This document shows positions 49,849 to 58,526 of a stretch of DNA of 64,000 nt, one piece after another. Position 1 is the stretch's first letter, and each line of letters starts with the position of its first letter. Origin of the DNA: Saccharothrix obliqua (GTDB lineage: Bacteria > Actinomycetota > Actinomycetes > Mycobacteriales > Pseudonocardiaceae); assembly GCF_019375475.1 (NCBI RefSeq), contig NZ_JAHXGQ010000002.1, forward strand, positions 558,001 through 622,000, given 5' to 3'. Position numbers and translations under genes: made by a program. The notes beneath the pieces were generated by a model. The model had not been told where the DNA came from. It searched no databases and saw nothing but the letters and a program-made list of their open reading frames with translations.

Positions 49849-52212
49849 GTGAGCGAGCCGTTCGACATCGCGATCCGGGGCGCGGAGGCGTTCCGCTTCG
49901 AGCACGCGCCCGAGGCGACGGCCTACGTCGCGCCCGACGCGACGGCGGACGAGAGCTGGCCGCCGTTCGACCTGGGCGGTCGGCCGGTGCGCCGGATCCC
50001 GTTGTCGGAGTTCGAGTCGGTGGTGTCGATCCGGACGTGGCGGGTGCCCGCCGACGGCGTGCCGGAGCAGACCGACATCGACCCGTTCGAGGGACACCTG
50101 GCGGTCGGTGAACGACTGGTGCAGGTGCGCGAGGCCGCACCACCGCCGGGCCTGTGGCCGCCGTACCCGGTGGTGCCCGCCGGCGACTCGTGGCCCCGCG
50201 GGTACGAGTCGGTGCTGGACGCCTTCGAGGAGGAGCTGCCGAAGCTCGCGCCCGAGGGGTGGCGTGAGTTCACGGTCGAGTGCCGGGCCACGGCGCGACG
50301 CGTCGAGCTGGAGGCGACCGTCACGCCCGACGACGGCGTGCCACGCGCGTGGTCACCGCCGCCGCTGGTCGGGCAGTGGCTGCACCGGCTGCGGATGCGG
50401 GACTACAAGGCCACGTTCGGCGTGTGGTCCACGGCGCGGTTCGAGTTCAGCCGGGACGAGCCCGTGCGCCGGCACTTCGACATCGAGGCCAAGCCCGCGT
50501 GGGTCGTGCCCATGACGTTCCGCGAGGAGCTGGACCACTACGCGGACGAGCTGCGGTTGCTGCCGCGCCGCCCGGAGGCGATCTTCCCGTGGCTGTACGA
50601 GGCGGCGGCGAAGGTGCAGCAGCACGCGGCTGGTCGCGCGCTGGCGTACCCGGACCTCGTGGACCCGGAAACCGAGCCGGCGGCGTTGATCGCGCCTGTT
50701 TTCGACGGCGTCGACGGGAACGGCCGCCCCGCGGCGTACCGGCCGATGATCGGTGCGCGGGAACTGCCCGCGATCCTGCGGTACCTCGACGGCGCGCCGC
50801 TCGCGTTGTCGGGGCGCGGGTTGGCCGCGGACCGGTTGAGCGACGACGACGAACCCATGGTGCCCGTGGGCTACCGGACCGACGGCCGGTGGGTGTGGCA
50901 CACCTCCGTGGCGTACTACCTGCAAAAGTATTACGTGCCCCCGGTTCTGCCCCTGGTGGACCACATCCGGCGGCAGCGCTACCGGCTGCCCGAGCGGGTG
51001 CCGTCGATCGCGCTGGGACGTGCGGCGGACCTGGCGATGGGCCGGTACGACAACGGATCGCGGGCGGAGAAGGCGTACGAGCGGGCGCTGGAGCCGTTGT
51101 TCGACGTGCTGCGGACGTGCCAGACGAGTCCCCGGCACTACCGGCTGGGCGGTCACCAGGACCAGTCGTGGTGCCTGGTCCGTGACGGTGACTGGTACCT
51201 CGTGTACTGGGCCGAGGGCAAGGAAAAACAGCGGCTCGTGCGGTTCGCGGACGTGCGCGAGGCGGTCGCCTGCTTCGCCGGGCACGTGCAGTTGGAGCAG
51301 AACGCGCTGCGGTACGACGTGGACGAGGAGCTGCCGTGGTGGCAGGCCCCGTTCACCGTCGCGTCCGAAGTGGACCCACCGCTGTCGGAGTACGGCGAGG
51401 TGGCGTTGACGATGGCCGTCGACCTGGAGGTCGACCGGTACGGCACGCCGGACGGCAACACCGGCTACGCCGCCGACACGCCGTTCGAGCAACGCGGGCT
51501 GCCCGCCGAGCACGCGGGCCGCGAGTACCACCGGTACCGGCTGCGCGGTCCGTGGAAGGTGGTGACGGCGGTGTCGCCCGCCGGCGGGCGGCTGTACGTG
51601 CTGCCCCGGTCGTTCGCGGACTACCTGGCGTCGGGCGACGTCGAGGAGGTCACGCCGAACCACCCCGGCCTGCCACCGGTCACGGACGCCCTGCGTGCCG
51701 AGGCGCTGCGCAACCCGGGCGGCTGGGTGTGGTGCGCCGACCCCGACGTGGACCCGCGCTTCATCCAGGGCGTGCCGGACTTCGCGCTGCTGGGCGCGTA
51801 CCGCGTCGGCCCGACCGGCGAGCTGACCGGCGAAACGCACCTGAACCCGTCCTACCGCCCCTCCCCCCGCCGGCGCGGCTACCCGGAGCCGCAGTCGGAC
51901 TTCGAGGCGGTGCTCGGCTTCGTCGCGGCCGGCTGGCTGCCGCAGGAGCGCGTGCTCCAAGCCGTGCTGGAGGGCCGGTTCCTGGCGGAAACCGATCCCC
52001 GCGGCAACCTCCGGCTGGGCCGGACCCCGTCCGGCACGCGGTTCCTGGCCGTCTACTCGTCACCGGCCTACCTGCCCGCGGGCGTGCGGACCACGCAGGT
52101 GCCGGGACGCGCGCTGCTGCCCGTGCTGGCGGGCACGACGCTGATCGTCAACCCCGGCGGGGAGATGAGCATCGAGCTGCCGGGTGACGACCTCGTCGCG
52201 GCGGGTTCCTGA
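49849..52212 (+). CDS. TNT-like (DUF4237) and SseB-domain protein
   Basis: A 787-aa soluble protein. Residues 1-480 have no family I recognise (motifs such as WLHRLRMRDYKATFGVWS and TSVAYYLQKYYVPP). Residues about 510-600 match the TNT NAD-glycohydrolase fold: VDRYGTPDGNTGY, TPFEQRGLPAE, YHRYRLRGPWKVVTAVSP and YVLPRSFADYLASGDVEEV. The position of the usual Gln in the GGG-x-Q-Y motif reads GGRLY, so the enzyme may be inactive or have a changed reaction. Residues about 690-787 form an SseB-like domain (LEGRFLAETD..TPSGTRFLAVYSSPAYLP..PVLAGTTLIVNPGGEMSIELPGDDL). GTG 49849 follows AGGGGAGA. No secretion signal is seen; it may be a toxin, or the target-side partner of one. Confidence 0.7.
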   Translation: MSEPFDIAIRGAEAFRFEHAPEATAYVAPDATADESWPPFDLGGRPVRRIPLSEFESVVSIRTWRVPADGVPEQTDIDPFEGHLAVGERLVQVREAAPPPGLWPPYPVVPAGDSWPRGYESVLDAFEEELPKLAPEGWREFTVECRATARRVELEATVTPDDGVPRAWSPPPLVGQWLHRLRMRDYKATFGVWSTARFEFSRDEPVRRHFDIEAKPAWVVPMTFREELDHYADELRLLPRRPEAIFPWLYEAAAKVQQHAAGRALAYPDLVDPETEPAALIAPVFDGVDGNGRPAAYRPMIGARELPAILRYLDGAPLALSGRGLAADRLSDDDEPMVPVGYRTDGRWVWHTSVAYYLQKYYVPPVLPLVDHIRRQRYRLPERVPSIALGRAADLAMGRYDNGSRAEKAYERALEPLFDVLRTCQTSPRHYRLGGHQDQSWCLVRDGDWYLVYWAEGKEKQRLVRFADVREAVACFAGHVQLEQNALRYDVDEELPWWQAPFTVASEVDPPLSEYGEVALTMAVDLEVDRYGTPDGNTGYAADTPFEQRGLPAEHAGREYHRYRLRGPWKVVTAVSPAGGRLYVLPRSFADYLASGDVEEVTPNHPGLPPVTDALRAEALRNPGGWVWCADPDVDPRFIQGVPDFALLGAYRVGPTGELTGETHLNPSYRPSPRRRGYPEPQSDFEAVLGFVAAGWLPQERVLQAVLEGRFLAETDPRGNLRLGRTPSGTRFLAVYSSPAYLPAGVRTTQVPGRALLPVLAGTTLIVNPGGEMSIELPGDDLVAAGS

Positions 52213-52219
52213 GCGGCGG

Positions 52220-53704
52220 TCAGTGGCTCGCGCTCAGCTCACCGGTGAGCCTGCCGTGCAGGCGCGCGCTGCGCGGGTCGAGGCCGGTGATCTCGACGGC
52301 CTTGCCGCGCTGGGCGTACCTGGTCCGGACCGCGTCGAGCGCGGCGACCGAGGAGGCGTCCCAGATGCGCGCCGCGCTCAGGTCCACCACGACGCGGGGT
52401 GGGTCGCTCGCGTAGTCGAACCGGTCCACCAGGTCGTTGGCGGAGGCGAAGAACAGCTCCCCGGTGACGCGGTAGACGACGGTGGCGCCGTCCGGGTCGG
52501 TGACGGCGGTGACCTCGGCGACGTGGGCGACGCGCTTGGCGAAGATGACCATGGCGGTGATGGAGCCGACCACGACGCCGACCGCGAGGTTGTGGGTGAT
52601 CACCACGCAGGCGACCGTGACGACCATGACGGTGATCTCGCCGAGCGGCATCCGGCGCAGGGTGCGGGGAGCGATGGAGTGCCAGTCGAACGTCGCGAAC
52701 GAGACCATGACCATGACGGCGACCAACGCGGCCATCGGGATGTCGGAGACGATCGGGCCGAAGACGATGCACAGCACCATGAGGAAGGCGCCGGCGAGGA
52801 AGGTCGACAGGCGGGTGCGCGCGCCGGAGACCTTCACGTTGATCATGGTCTGGCCGATCACCGCGCAACCGCCCATGCCGCCGAAGAACCCGGTGACGAC
52901 GTTGGCGACGCCCTGGCCGATCGACTCGCGGGTCTTGTCGGAGCGGGTGTCGGTGATGTCGTCGACCAGCTTGGCCGTCATCAACGACTCCATCAGCCCG
53001 ACCAGCGCCATGGCGAAGGCGTAGGGGGCGATGACGGTGAGGGTGTCGAGGGTGAGCGGGACGTCCGGCAGGCCCGGCACCGGCAGCGAGGAGGGCAGCG
53101 CGCCCTTGTCGCCGACGGTCGGCACGGCGATGCCCGCGCCGACCGTGATGGCGGTGAGCACCACGATCGACACCAGCGGCGCGGGCACCACGGTGGTGAT
53201 CTTCGGGAAGAACACCATCAGCACCAGCCCGCCGAGGAGGAGGGGGTAGACCGGCCACGGGACGTCGCGGATCTCCGGCACCTGCGCCAGGAAGACCAGG
53301 ATCGCCAGCGAGTTCACGAAGCCCACCATCACCGAGCGCGGGATGAAGCGCATCAGGCGGGCCACCCCGAGCACGCCGAGCACGACCTGGAACACGCCCG
53401 CGAGGATGACCGCGGCGACCAGGTACCCCGGGCCGTGCTCGTGGTTGAGCGGGGCGATGACCAGCGCGACGGCACCGGTGGCGGCGGAGATCATGGCGCG
53501 GCGACCGCCGACCACCGAGATCACCACCGCCATGGTGAACGAGGCGAACAGGCCCATGGCGGGTTCGACACCGGCGATGATCGAGAACGAGATCGCCTCG
53601 GGGATCAGCGCCAGCGCGACGACGAGGCCGGCCAGGACCTCGGTGCGCCAGACCTTGGGGTCGCGCAGCCAGGCGGGGACCGACGCGCGTGTGGGAGAGG
53701 ACAA
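52220..53704 (-). CDS. SulP-family anion transporter with STAS domain
   Basis: A membrane transporter of 494 aa with many hydrophobic helices, starting with the family signature EVLAGLVVALALIPEAISFSIIAGVEPAMGLFASF. Another signature is VTGFFGGMGGCAVIGQTMINVKVSGARTRLSTFLAG. The C-terminal 100 residues form a STAS domain (YRVTGELFFASANDLVDRF...VVVDLSAARIWDASSVAALDAV). SulP proteins move sulfate, bicarbonate or other anions across the inner membrane. The frame is open to 53827 with an R/P-rich extension. I start at TTG 53704 because the extension looks non-coding, but no strong ribosome site supports either. The divergent MerR and operator suggest it is the regulated target. Confidence 0.88.
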   Translation of the reverse strand: MSSPTRASVPAWLRDPKVWRTEVLAGLVVALALIPEAISFSIIAGVEPAMGLFASFTMAVVISVVGGRRAMISAATGAVALVIAPLNHEHGPGYLVAAVILAGVFQVVLGVLGVARLMRFIPRSVMVGFVNSLAILVFLAQVPEIRDVPWPVYPLLLGGLVLMVFFPKITTVVPAPLVSIVVLTAITVGAGIAVPTVGDKGALPSSLPVPGLPDVPLTLDTLTVIAPYAFAMALVGLMESLMTAKLVDDITDTRSDKTRESIGQGVANVVTGFFGGMGGCAVIGQTMINVKVSGARTRLSTFLAGAFLMVLCIVFGPIVSDIPMAALVAVMVMVSFATFDWHSIAPRTLRRMPLGEITVMVVTVACVVITHNLAVGVVVGSITAMVIFAKRVAHVAEVTAVTDPDGATVVYRVTGELFFASANDLVDRFDYASDPPRVVVDLSAARIWDASSVAALDAVRTRYAQRGKAVEITGLDPRSARLHGRLTGELSASH

Positions 53705-53854
53705 GGGAGCAGGTACCCGTCGTGCTCGGGCACACCTCCGGCCGGGCCGGGGTGTGCGGGGTGGGACGGCGGTGCCGGGTCGCGCTCTCCGTGGTGGTCC
53801 CACCGGAGGCGACACCGACCCCGACACGACGGCGCGGCAGGCCGCTCGCCGACT

Positions 53855-53874
53855 CTACCCTGACGTTAGGGTAG
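53855..53874. promoter_or_regulatory. MerR operator within the divergent promoters
   Basis: CTACCCT-GACGTT-AGGGTAG is a perfect palindrome with 7-bp arms and 6-nt spacer. It overlaps likely -10 boxes in both directions: TAGGTT at 53872 for merR and TAGAGT on the minus strand for the transporter. MerR proteins bind such spacer palindromes and twist the promoter. Confidence 0.75.
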
Positions 53875-53887
53875 GTTTGGCCGGGGT

Positions 53888-54325
53888 GTGTCGGACATCC
53901 CGCGCACGAGAAGGACGGCGGACGTGGGCGACGGGCGCATGCGCATCGGCGAGGTCGCCACGCGCACCGGGCTGTCCCTGCGCACGATCCGCCACTACGA
54001 GGAAACCGGCCTGGTCACGCCCTCCGCCCGCTCCCCCGGCGGTTTCCGCCTCTACACCGAGACCGACGTGGCCCGCCTGATGGTGATCCGCCGCATGAAG
54101 CCGCTGGGCTTCAGCCTGGACCAGATGCGCGACCTGCTGGCCGCCACCGACCGCCTCGACGGGGGCGGCCTCGACGCCGGGGAGCGCGAGGCCCTCGTGG
54201 AGCGCGTGCGCGGCTACGAGCGGGTCGCCGTCGAGCAGATCGACCGGCTGCGCGTCCAGTTGGCCCGTGCGGAGGACTTCGCCGCCACCCTGCGCGCCCG
54301 CCTGCCCGACGACAGCCGGCCCTGA
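53888..54325 (+). CDS. MerR-family transcriptional regulator
   Basis: A 145-aa regulator. The DNA-binding part is MRIGEVATRTGLSLRTIRHYEETGLVTPSARSPGGFRLYTETDVARLMVIRRMKPLGFSLDQMRDLL, the MerR winged helix, followed by a coiled-coil dimer helix (EREALVERVRGYERVAVEQIDRLRVQLARAEDF). No cysteine-rich metal loop is present, so it is not a metal sensor of the classical kind. GTG 53888 lies 10 nt after TAGGTT and could be leaderless; GTG 53924 with AAGGA upstream is the alternative start. It probably controls the divergent SulP gene through the palindrome between them. Confidence 0.88.
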   Translation: MSDIPRTRRTADVGDGRMRIGEVATRTGLSLRTIRHYEETGLVTPSARSPGGFRLYTETDVARLMVIRRMKPLGFSLDQMRDLLAATDRLDGGGLDAGEREALVERVRGYERVAVEQIDRLRVQLARAEDFAATLRARLPDDSRP

Positions 54326-54350
54326 GCACCGGCTCGACCGCGCGGCTCCG

Positions 54351-55442
54351 TCACGACCAGCGTGCCAGCTCCGCGTCCACACGGGGATCAGTGCGAACCC
54401 ATACCTCACCGGAACCGGCGCCCGGCGGGCCGTCCACGCGCTCAAGCCCGAGCGCCCGCACCAGCCCCAGCAACTCGTCCCGCTCCTCGCCCACGTCCTC
54501 GACCGCGTCCCCGTCGAAGAAGACGTAGTGCACGTCCCAGCGGTCGTTGTACCCGGAGTCCGCCCAGATCCGGCAGAAGCTCGTCACCGCACCCGGGTCG
54601 AGCGCGGCCCGCGCGGGCTCGGCGACCGCGGCGAAACCCCGCGCCACGTCCTCGGCCCTCCACCCCTCCACGGCCTCCGCCACCGCGGCGGGCGTGAAGT
54701 CCTCCATCGCGAGGAAACCCTCCAGCAGGCCGACCCCGGTGTCCTCGACGCCCAACCCGGCCTCCTGCAAGCGGGACACCAGGCCCTCCGCCATGGCGCA
54801 CGGGCCCGAGAAGGTGAAGACGCCCGTCGCGGGCACCGAAGAACCGTGCGGCACCAGACCCAGGAGGTCCGCCGGCACCCCGTCGTACAACCCGGCGGCA
54901 TCGACCAGCGCACTGGCTGGGTCGAACGTCACCACCAGCCCGCGACCGTCATCGGCGAACCAGGAGTCGACGGTGCCGAAACCGCAGTGCGTGACCCCGT
55001 CGACCGACACGGGCTCCCGGCCGGAGGCGTACGTCAGGACCGCCAACCGACGACGCAGCTCGCGCGGGTGCGTTCGGCGCAGCACGGAACCGTCGAACTC
55101 GAACCGGAGTCGCGCGCGCTCCAGGCCGGGAACGTCCGGCAACCAAGGACCGTGCCGGTCGAGGGCGGCGAAACCACCGCGGGCGAAGTTCGCCAACTGG
55201 GTCCGGTAATCGCCCCGGTTGGTGACGAGGCGGTACTCGGTCCGCGCCCCCTTGGTCCGGCTGATGCTCCCCGCGCCGAACGAGAACACCAGCGCCTCGT
55301 CGTCCTCGCCCTTGATGGAGACCGACGTGTCACCCTCGTGCTCGTCGACGAACTCCTGGAGCGCTTCGAGGGCGGTCTGCGCCCCGCCCGGAAGCCACTT
55401 CCGCTCGTCGCCCCCGCCGTCGTGGAAAGTCAGTGGTCGCAT
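54351..55442 (-). CDS. Hypothetical protein, 363 aa
   Basis: A soluble protein starting at ATG 55442 with GAGGGA upstream. The N-terminus is MRPLTFHDGGGDERKWLPGG, followed by many beta-strands and the acidic stretch VHYVFFDGDAVEDVGEERDELLGLVRALGLERVDGPPG near the C-terminus. It contains no transmembrane segment or signal peptide, two internal repeats are not evident, and I cannot name a family. It shares the space between merR and the alginate lyase gene and reads opposite to both. Codon use is as in real genes, so the ORF is credible. Confidence 0.7.
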   Translation of the reverse strand: MRPLTFHDGGGDERKWLPGGAQTALEALQEFVDEHEGDTSVSIKGEDDEALVFSFGAGSISRTKGARTEYRLVTNRGDYRTQLANFARGGFAALDRHGPWLPDVPGLERARLRFEFDGSVLRRTHPRELRRRLAVLTYASGREPVSVDGVTHCGFGTVDSWFADDGRGLVVTFDPASALVDAAGLYDGVPADLLGLVPHGSSVPATGVFTFSGPCAMAEGLVSRLQEAGLGVEDTGVGLLEGFLAMEDFTPAAVAEAVEGWRAEDVARGFAAVAEPARAALDPGAVTSFCRIWADSGYNDRWDVHYVFFDGDAVEDVGEERDELLGLVRALGLERVDGPPGAGSGEVWVRTDPRVDAELARWS

Positions 55443-55549
55443 CGCCGTCCCTCGTGTCGGACCACAGCCTATTCCGCGCCGGCACGACGAAGCGGGACCC
55501 CTCCCGCGCACGGCTTCCTAGGGTGCGCCGAACCCCTTGGGAGGCATTG

Positions 55550-56686
55550 ATGAGGAAGATCCTGACGCTCACCGCCGTGCTCTCGCTGCTGGCGACCGGC
55601 ACGGCGGCGGCGGAGTTGCCGGTGAGCGGGGTGATCGCGAGCGGCGACGACGGCAACGTGGCCGCGAACGTCCTCGACGGCGATCTGAACACCCGGTGGT
55701 CGGCGCAGGGCGACGGCGCGTGGATCCGGTTCGACCTCGGCGCCGCGAAGACGGTGTCCGGACTGGACATCGCGTGGCACAAGGGAGACACCCGCACGGC
55801 GCTGTTCGACGTGCAGACCTCCGGCGACGGCACCGCCTGGGACACCCGCGCATCGGGTGTGACGAGCCGGAAGACGTCGCGGCAGGAGCGCTACGACATC
55901 CCCGACACCTCGGCGCGGTACGTGCGGATCGTCGGGCACGGCAACTCGTCCGGCAACGGCTGGAACTCGATCACCGAGGTGGACGTCCGGGAGGCGGGCG
56001 CGCCGCAGCCGTGCGGTGACAAGCCCGCACGGGTGCTCGACCTGCGGAACTGGAAGGTCACGCTCCCGATCGACAACCCGGACAAGGACGGCACGCAGCC
56101 GCTGGAGATCACCCAGCCGCAACTGGACGACTACGCGCTCGACCCGTGGTTCGTCGTCGGCGAGAACTGCGCGGGTGTCCGGTTCCGCGCACCGGTCAAC
56201 GGCGTGACGACGCCGAACAGCAAGAATCCCCGTTCCGAACTGCGGGAGATGAACGGCTCGCGCCTCGCGAGCTGGTCCGCCAAATCCGGCAGGCACACCA
56301 TGGTGATCGACCAGGCGATCACCGAACTGCCCAAGCAGCGCCCGTACGTGGTGGCCGGTCAGATCCACGACTCCAGCGACGACGTGACGGTATTCCGCCT
56401 CGAAGGCGAAAAACTGTGGCTCACCAAGGGCGACACCACCAACCACAAGCTCATCACCGACAACTACGTGCTCGGCACCCGGTTCGAGGCGAAGTTCGAG
56501 GTCAGCGGCGGTGAGGTGCGCGCGTTCTACAACGGGCGGCTGATCGACACCATCGACGCCGACTTCACCGGCGGCTACTTCAAGGCAGGTGCCTACACCC
56601 AGGCCCACTGCGGCAATTCCAAACCGTGCAGCAGCAAGAACTTCGGGCAGGTAACGGTGTACGGGCTCACCGTCACGCACTCCTGA
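55550..56686 (+). CDS. Secreted polysaccharide lyase family 7 (alginate lyase-like) with F5/8-type C domain
   Basis: A 378-aa exported enzyme. The signal peptide is MRKILTLTAVLSLLATGTAAA. Residues about 25-145 form an F5/8 type C (CBM32-like) binding domain: DGDLNTRWSAQGDGAWIRFDLGAAKTVSGLDIAW...RYVRIVGHGN. Residues about 160-378 are the PL7 domain with its three hallmark motifs: NPRSELREM (R-S-E-L-R), VAGQIHD (Q-I-H, catalytic His) and YFKAGAYTQ (catalytic Tyr). PL7 enzymes cleave alginate or related uronates by beta-elimination outside the cell. ATG 55550 follows GGGAGG. All catalytic motifs are intact. Confidence 0.93.
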   Translation: MRKILTLTAVLSLLATGTAAAELPVSGVIASGDDGNVAANVLDGDLNTRWSAQGDGAWIRFDLGAAKTVSGLDIAWHKGDTRTALFDVQTSGDGTAWDTRASGVTSRKTSRQERYDIPDTSARYVRIVGHGNSSGNGWNSITEVDVREAGAPQPCGDKPARVLDLRNWKVTLPIDNPDKDGTQPLEITQPQLDDYALDPWFVVGENCAGVRFRAPVNGVTTPNSKNPRSELREMNGSRLASWSAKSGRHTMVIDQAITELPKQRPYVVAGQIHDSSDDVTVFRLEGEKLWLTKGDTTNHKLITDNYVLGTRFEAKFEVSGGEVRAFYNGRLIDTIDADFTGGYFKAGAYTQAHCGNSKPCSSKNFGQVTVYGLTVTHS

Positions 56687-56735
56687 TCGACTTTCTTCTC
56701 GCCATTGGCGCATAGTGGGCACCCGCCGAATTGGC

Positions 56736-56741
56736 TAGGCT
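56736..56741 (+). promoter_or_regulatory. -10 box (TAGGCT) for a leaderless kinase mRNA
   Basis: TAGGCT lies 7 nt before the GTG at 56749. This spacing makes the GTG the likely first base of the transcript. A TTG at 56731 would fall before the -10 box and is therefore unlikely to be the start. Confidence 0.6.
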
Positions 56742-56748
56742 GCGCAGA

Positions 56749-58464
56749 GTGCGCACGGGCGATGTGGTTGACGGCCGTTACCGGCTGGAAGACGCGAAGG
56801 GCTCGGGTTCGGGTGGCACCGTCTGGACCGCGTTCGACACGAAGCTGAAGCGGAAGGTCGCGCTCAAGCGCCCGCACGAGGCGGTGAGCACGGACGAGAA
56901 CCGGCAGCTCCGGCGGGAGGCCGAGATCGCGGCCCAGGTGCACCACCCGAACCTCATCGCGGTCCACGACTGGGTGGACGACGGTTGGCTGGTCATGGAG
57001 CACATGGCGGCGGACAGCCTCGACAAGGTCGTCGTGGGCGGACCGCTGCCGGTGGAGCGGGTCGCGCGGATCGGGATGCAGGTCGCGGGCGCGCTCGCGG
57101 CCCTGCACGCGCATCGGATCGTGCACCGCGACGTGAAACCGGGCAACATCCTGCTCGGCGACCACGACCTCGCGAAGCTCACCGACTTCGGCATCTCCGT
57201 CTGGCACGAGGCGACCGGCGCGGACGACGCCCGGATCAGCGGCACACCCGCCTACACCGCGCCGGAGGTCGCGGCCGGGTCACCCGCCCGCGAGCCGTCG
57301 GACGTGTTCTCGCTCGGCGCGACGATGTACGCGGCGCTGACGGGCGCACCGCCGTTCGGCACCGGCGACCCGGTCACCGTGCTCGCGCGTGCCCGCGACA
57401 GCCGGATCACCGTGCCGGACGGCCCGCTGGCGCCGCTCATGACCGGGATGCTGGACCACCGGCCGAATCGGCGTCCGACCGCGGACGAGGTGCGGCGGCG
57501 GTTGCGGGAGATCGTCGGCGACTGGGCTCCGCCGTCCCCGCCGCCCGCCCGTGAACCGCCCTGGCGCCGCCGGCGCGCGCAGTTGGTCGGCGCGGGCGTC
57601 GTCATCGCGGGCCTGGCGGTCGCGGTCGTGGCCATGACGCGATCGGACCCGCCCGGCCTGATCGGCGACGAGCGCACCGCCGAGCCGTGCGCGCTGCTCC
57701 GCGCGAGCGACTTCGCCGAGTTCGGCCCGCCGGAGCTGAAACCCCGCTGGGCCAACTTCAACCGCTGCGACGTGCTGATCGACGTGCGGCGGGAGAAGAA
57801 GCTCGACGTCGAGGTCCAGTTGGTGACCATGGCGTCGCAGACGCGGGCCCAGACCTGGCGCACCATCGCGACGCCGCCGTTCGAGGTGCTGGACATCCCC
57901 TCGGGCGACTCGGAGTGCAACCGCGTCGTGCTGGTCGACGACCGGTACGGCGTCCGGGTGACCGCCGGGTTGGCCGACTCGCCGCAGGACCTGTGCCGGA
58001 TCGCCGACATCGCCGTGGGCACCGTGCGGGAGGTGCTCCGGGAAGGCCCGATCCCCCGGCGCGCCGAGAACTTCCCGCCGGGGTCGGCGGCGCACATCGA
58101 CGCCTGCGAGCTGCTGCCGGACGACGCGCTGCCGGGCCTGACCGCCGGTGTGGACGTCTTCGGCGGCTGGTCGTGCAAGTGGTACACGGCCATCACCAAT
58201 TCCAAGGTCCACGTGCGCTACGACCAGCACGCCAGCAGATCCGATGTCGAGGGGCAGCTCAGAACCGTGGGCGGCCACGTGGCCTACTGGGAGGTGTCCG
58301 GCGACGAGTGCACCTACCGGGTGCCTTATCCCCCGTCGAACCAACCCGAACGCGCCTTGGTGGACGTGTTGCTGGTGACGGTGGAGAACGACCAGCCGGC
58401 GGAGCAGCGGTGCGCCACCGCCGAACAGCTCACGAAAACGGCCGCGGACAACATGCACCGCTGA
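56749..58464 (+). CDS. Membrane Ser/Thr protein kinase (PknB-like)
   Basis: A 571-aa kinase. The Hanks domain (about residues 5-255) has VALKRP (Lys of subdomain II), HRDVKPGNILL (catalytic loop), DFGISV (metal Asp) and GTPAYTAPEV. A hydrophobic segment near residue 285 (LVGAGVVIAGLAVAVVAM) is the single membrane span. The extracellular part of about 260 residues has paired cysteines in two repeated, DUF3558-like blocks (ACELLPDDALPGL...CKWY and CALLRASDFAEFG...RCDV), probably a sensor. The glycine loop reads GSGSGGTVW. Its neighbour is an FHA-domain protein, a typical kinase partner. Start chosen at GTG 56749 because of the -10 box just upstream. Confidence 0.92.
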   Translation: MRTGDVVDGRYRLEDAKGSGSGGTVWTAFDTKLKRKVALKRPHEAVSTDENRQLRREAEIAAQVHHPNLIAVHDWVDDGWLVMEHMAADSLDKVVVGGPLPVERVARIGMQVAGALAALHAHRIVHRDVKPGNILLGDHDLAKLTDFGISVWHEATGADDARISGTPAYTAPEVAAGSPAREPSDVFSLGATMYAALTGAPPFGTGDPVTVLARARDSRITVPDGPLAPLMTGMLDHRPNRRPTADEVRRRLREIVGDWAPPSPPPAREPPWRRRRAQLVGAGVVIAGLAVAVVAMTRSDPPGLIGDERTAEPCALLRASDFAEFGPPELKPRWANFNRCDVLIDVRREKKLDVEVQLVTMASQTRAQTWRTIATPPFEVLDIPSGDSECNRVVLVDDRYGVRVTAGLADSPQDLCRIADIAVGTVREVLREGPIPRRAENFPPGSAAHIDACELLPDDALPGLTAGVDVFGGWSCKWYTAITNSKVHVRYDQHASRSDVEGQLRTVGGHVAYWEVSGDECTYRVPYPPSNQPERALVDVLLVTVENDQPAEQRCATAEQLTKTAADNMHR

Positions 58465-58526
58465 CCGGGAGGGGTCCCGTCGCGGGTCGTCAGACTGGTT
58501 CACCCAGGCGACTTCGAGGAGCGCTC

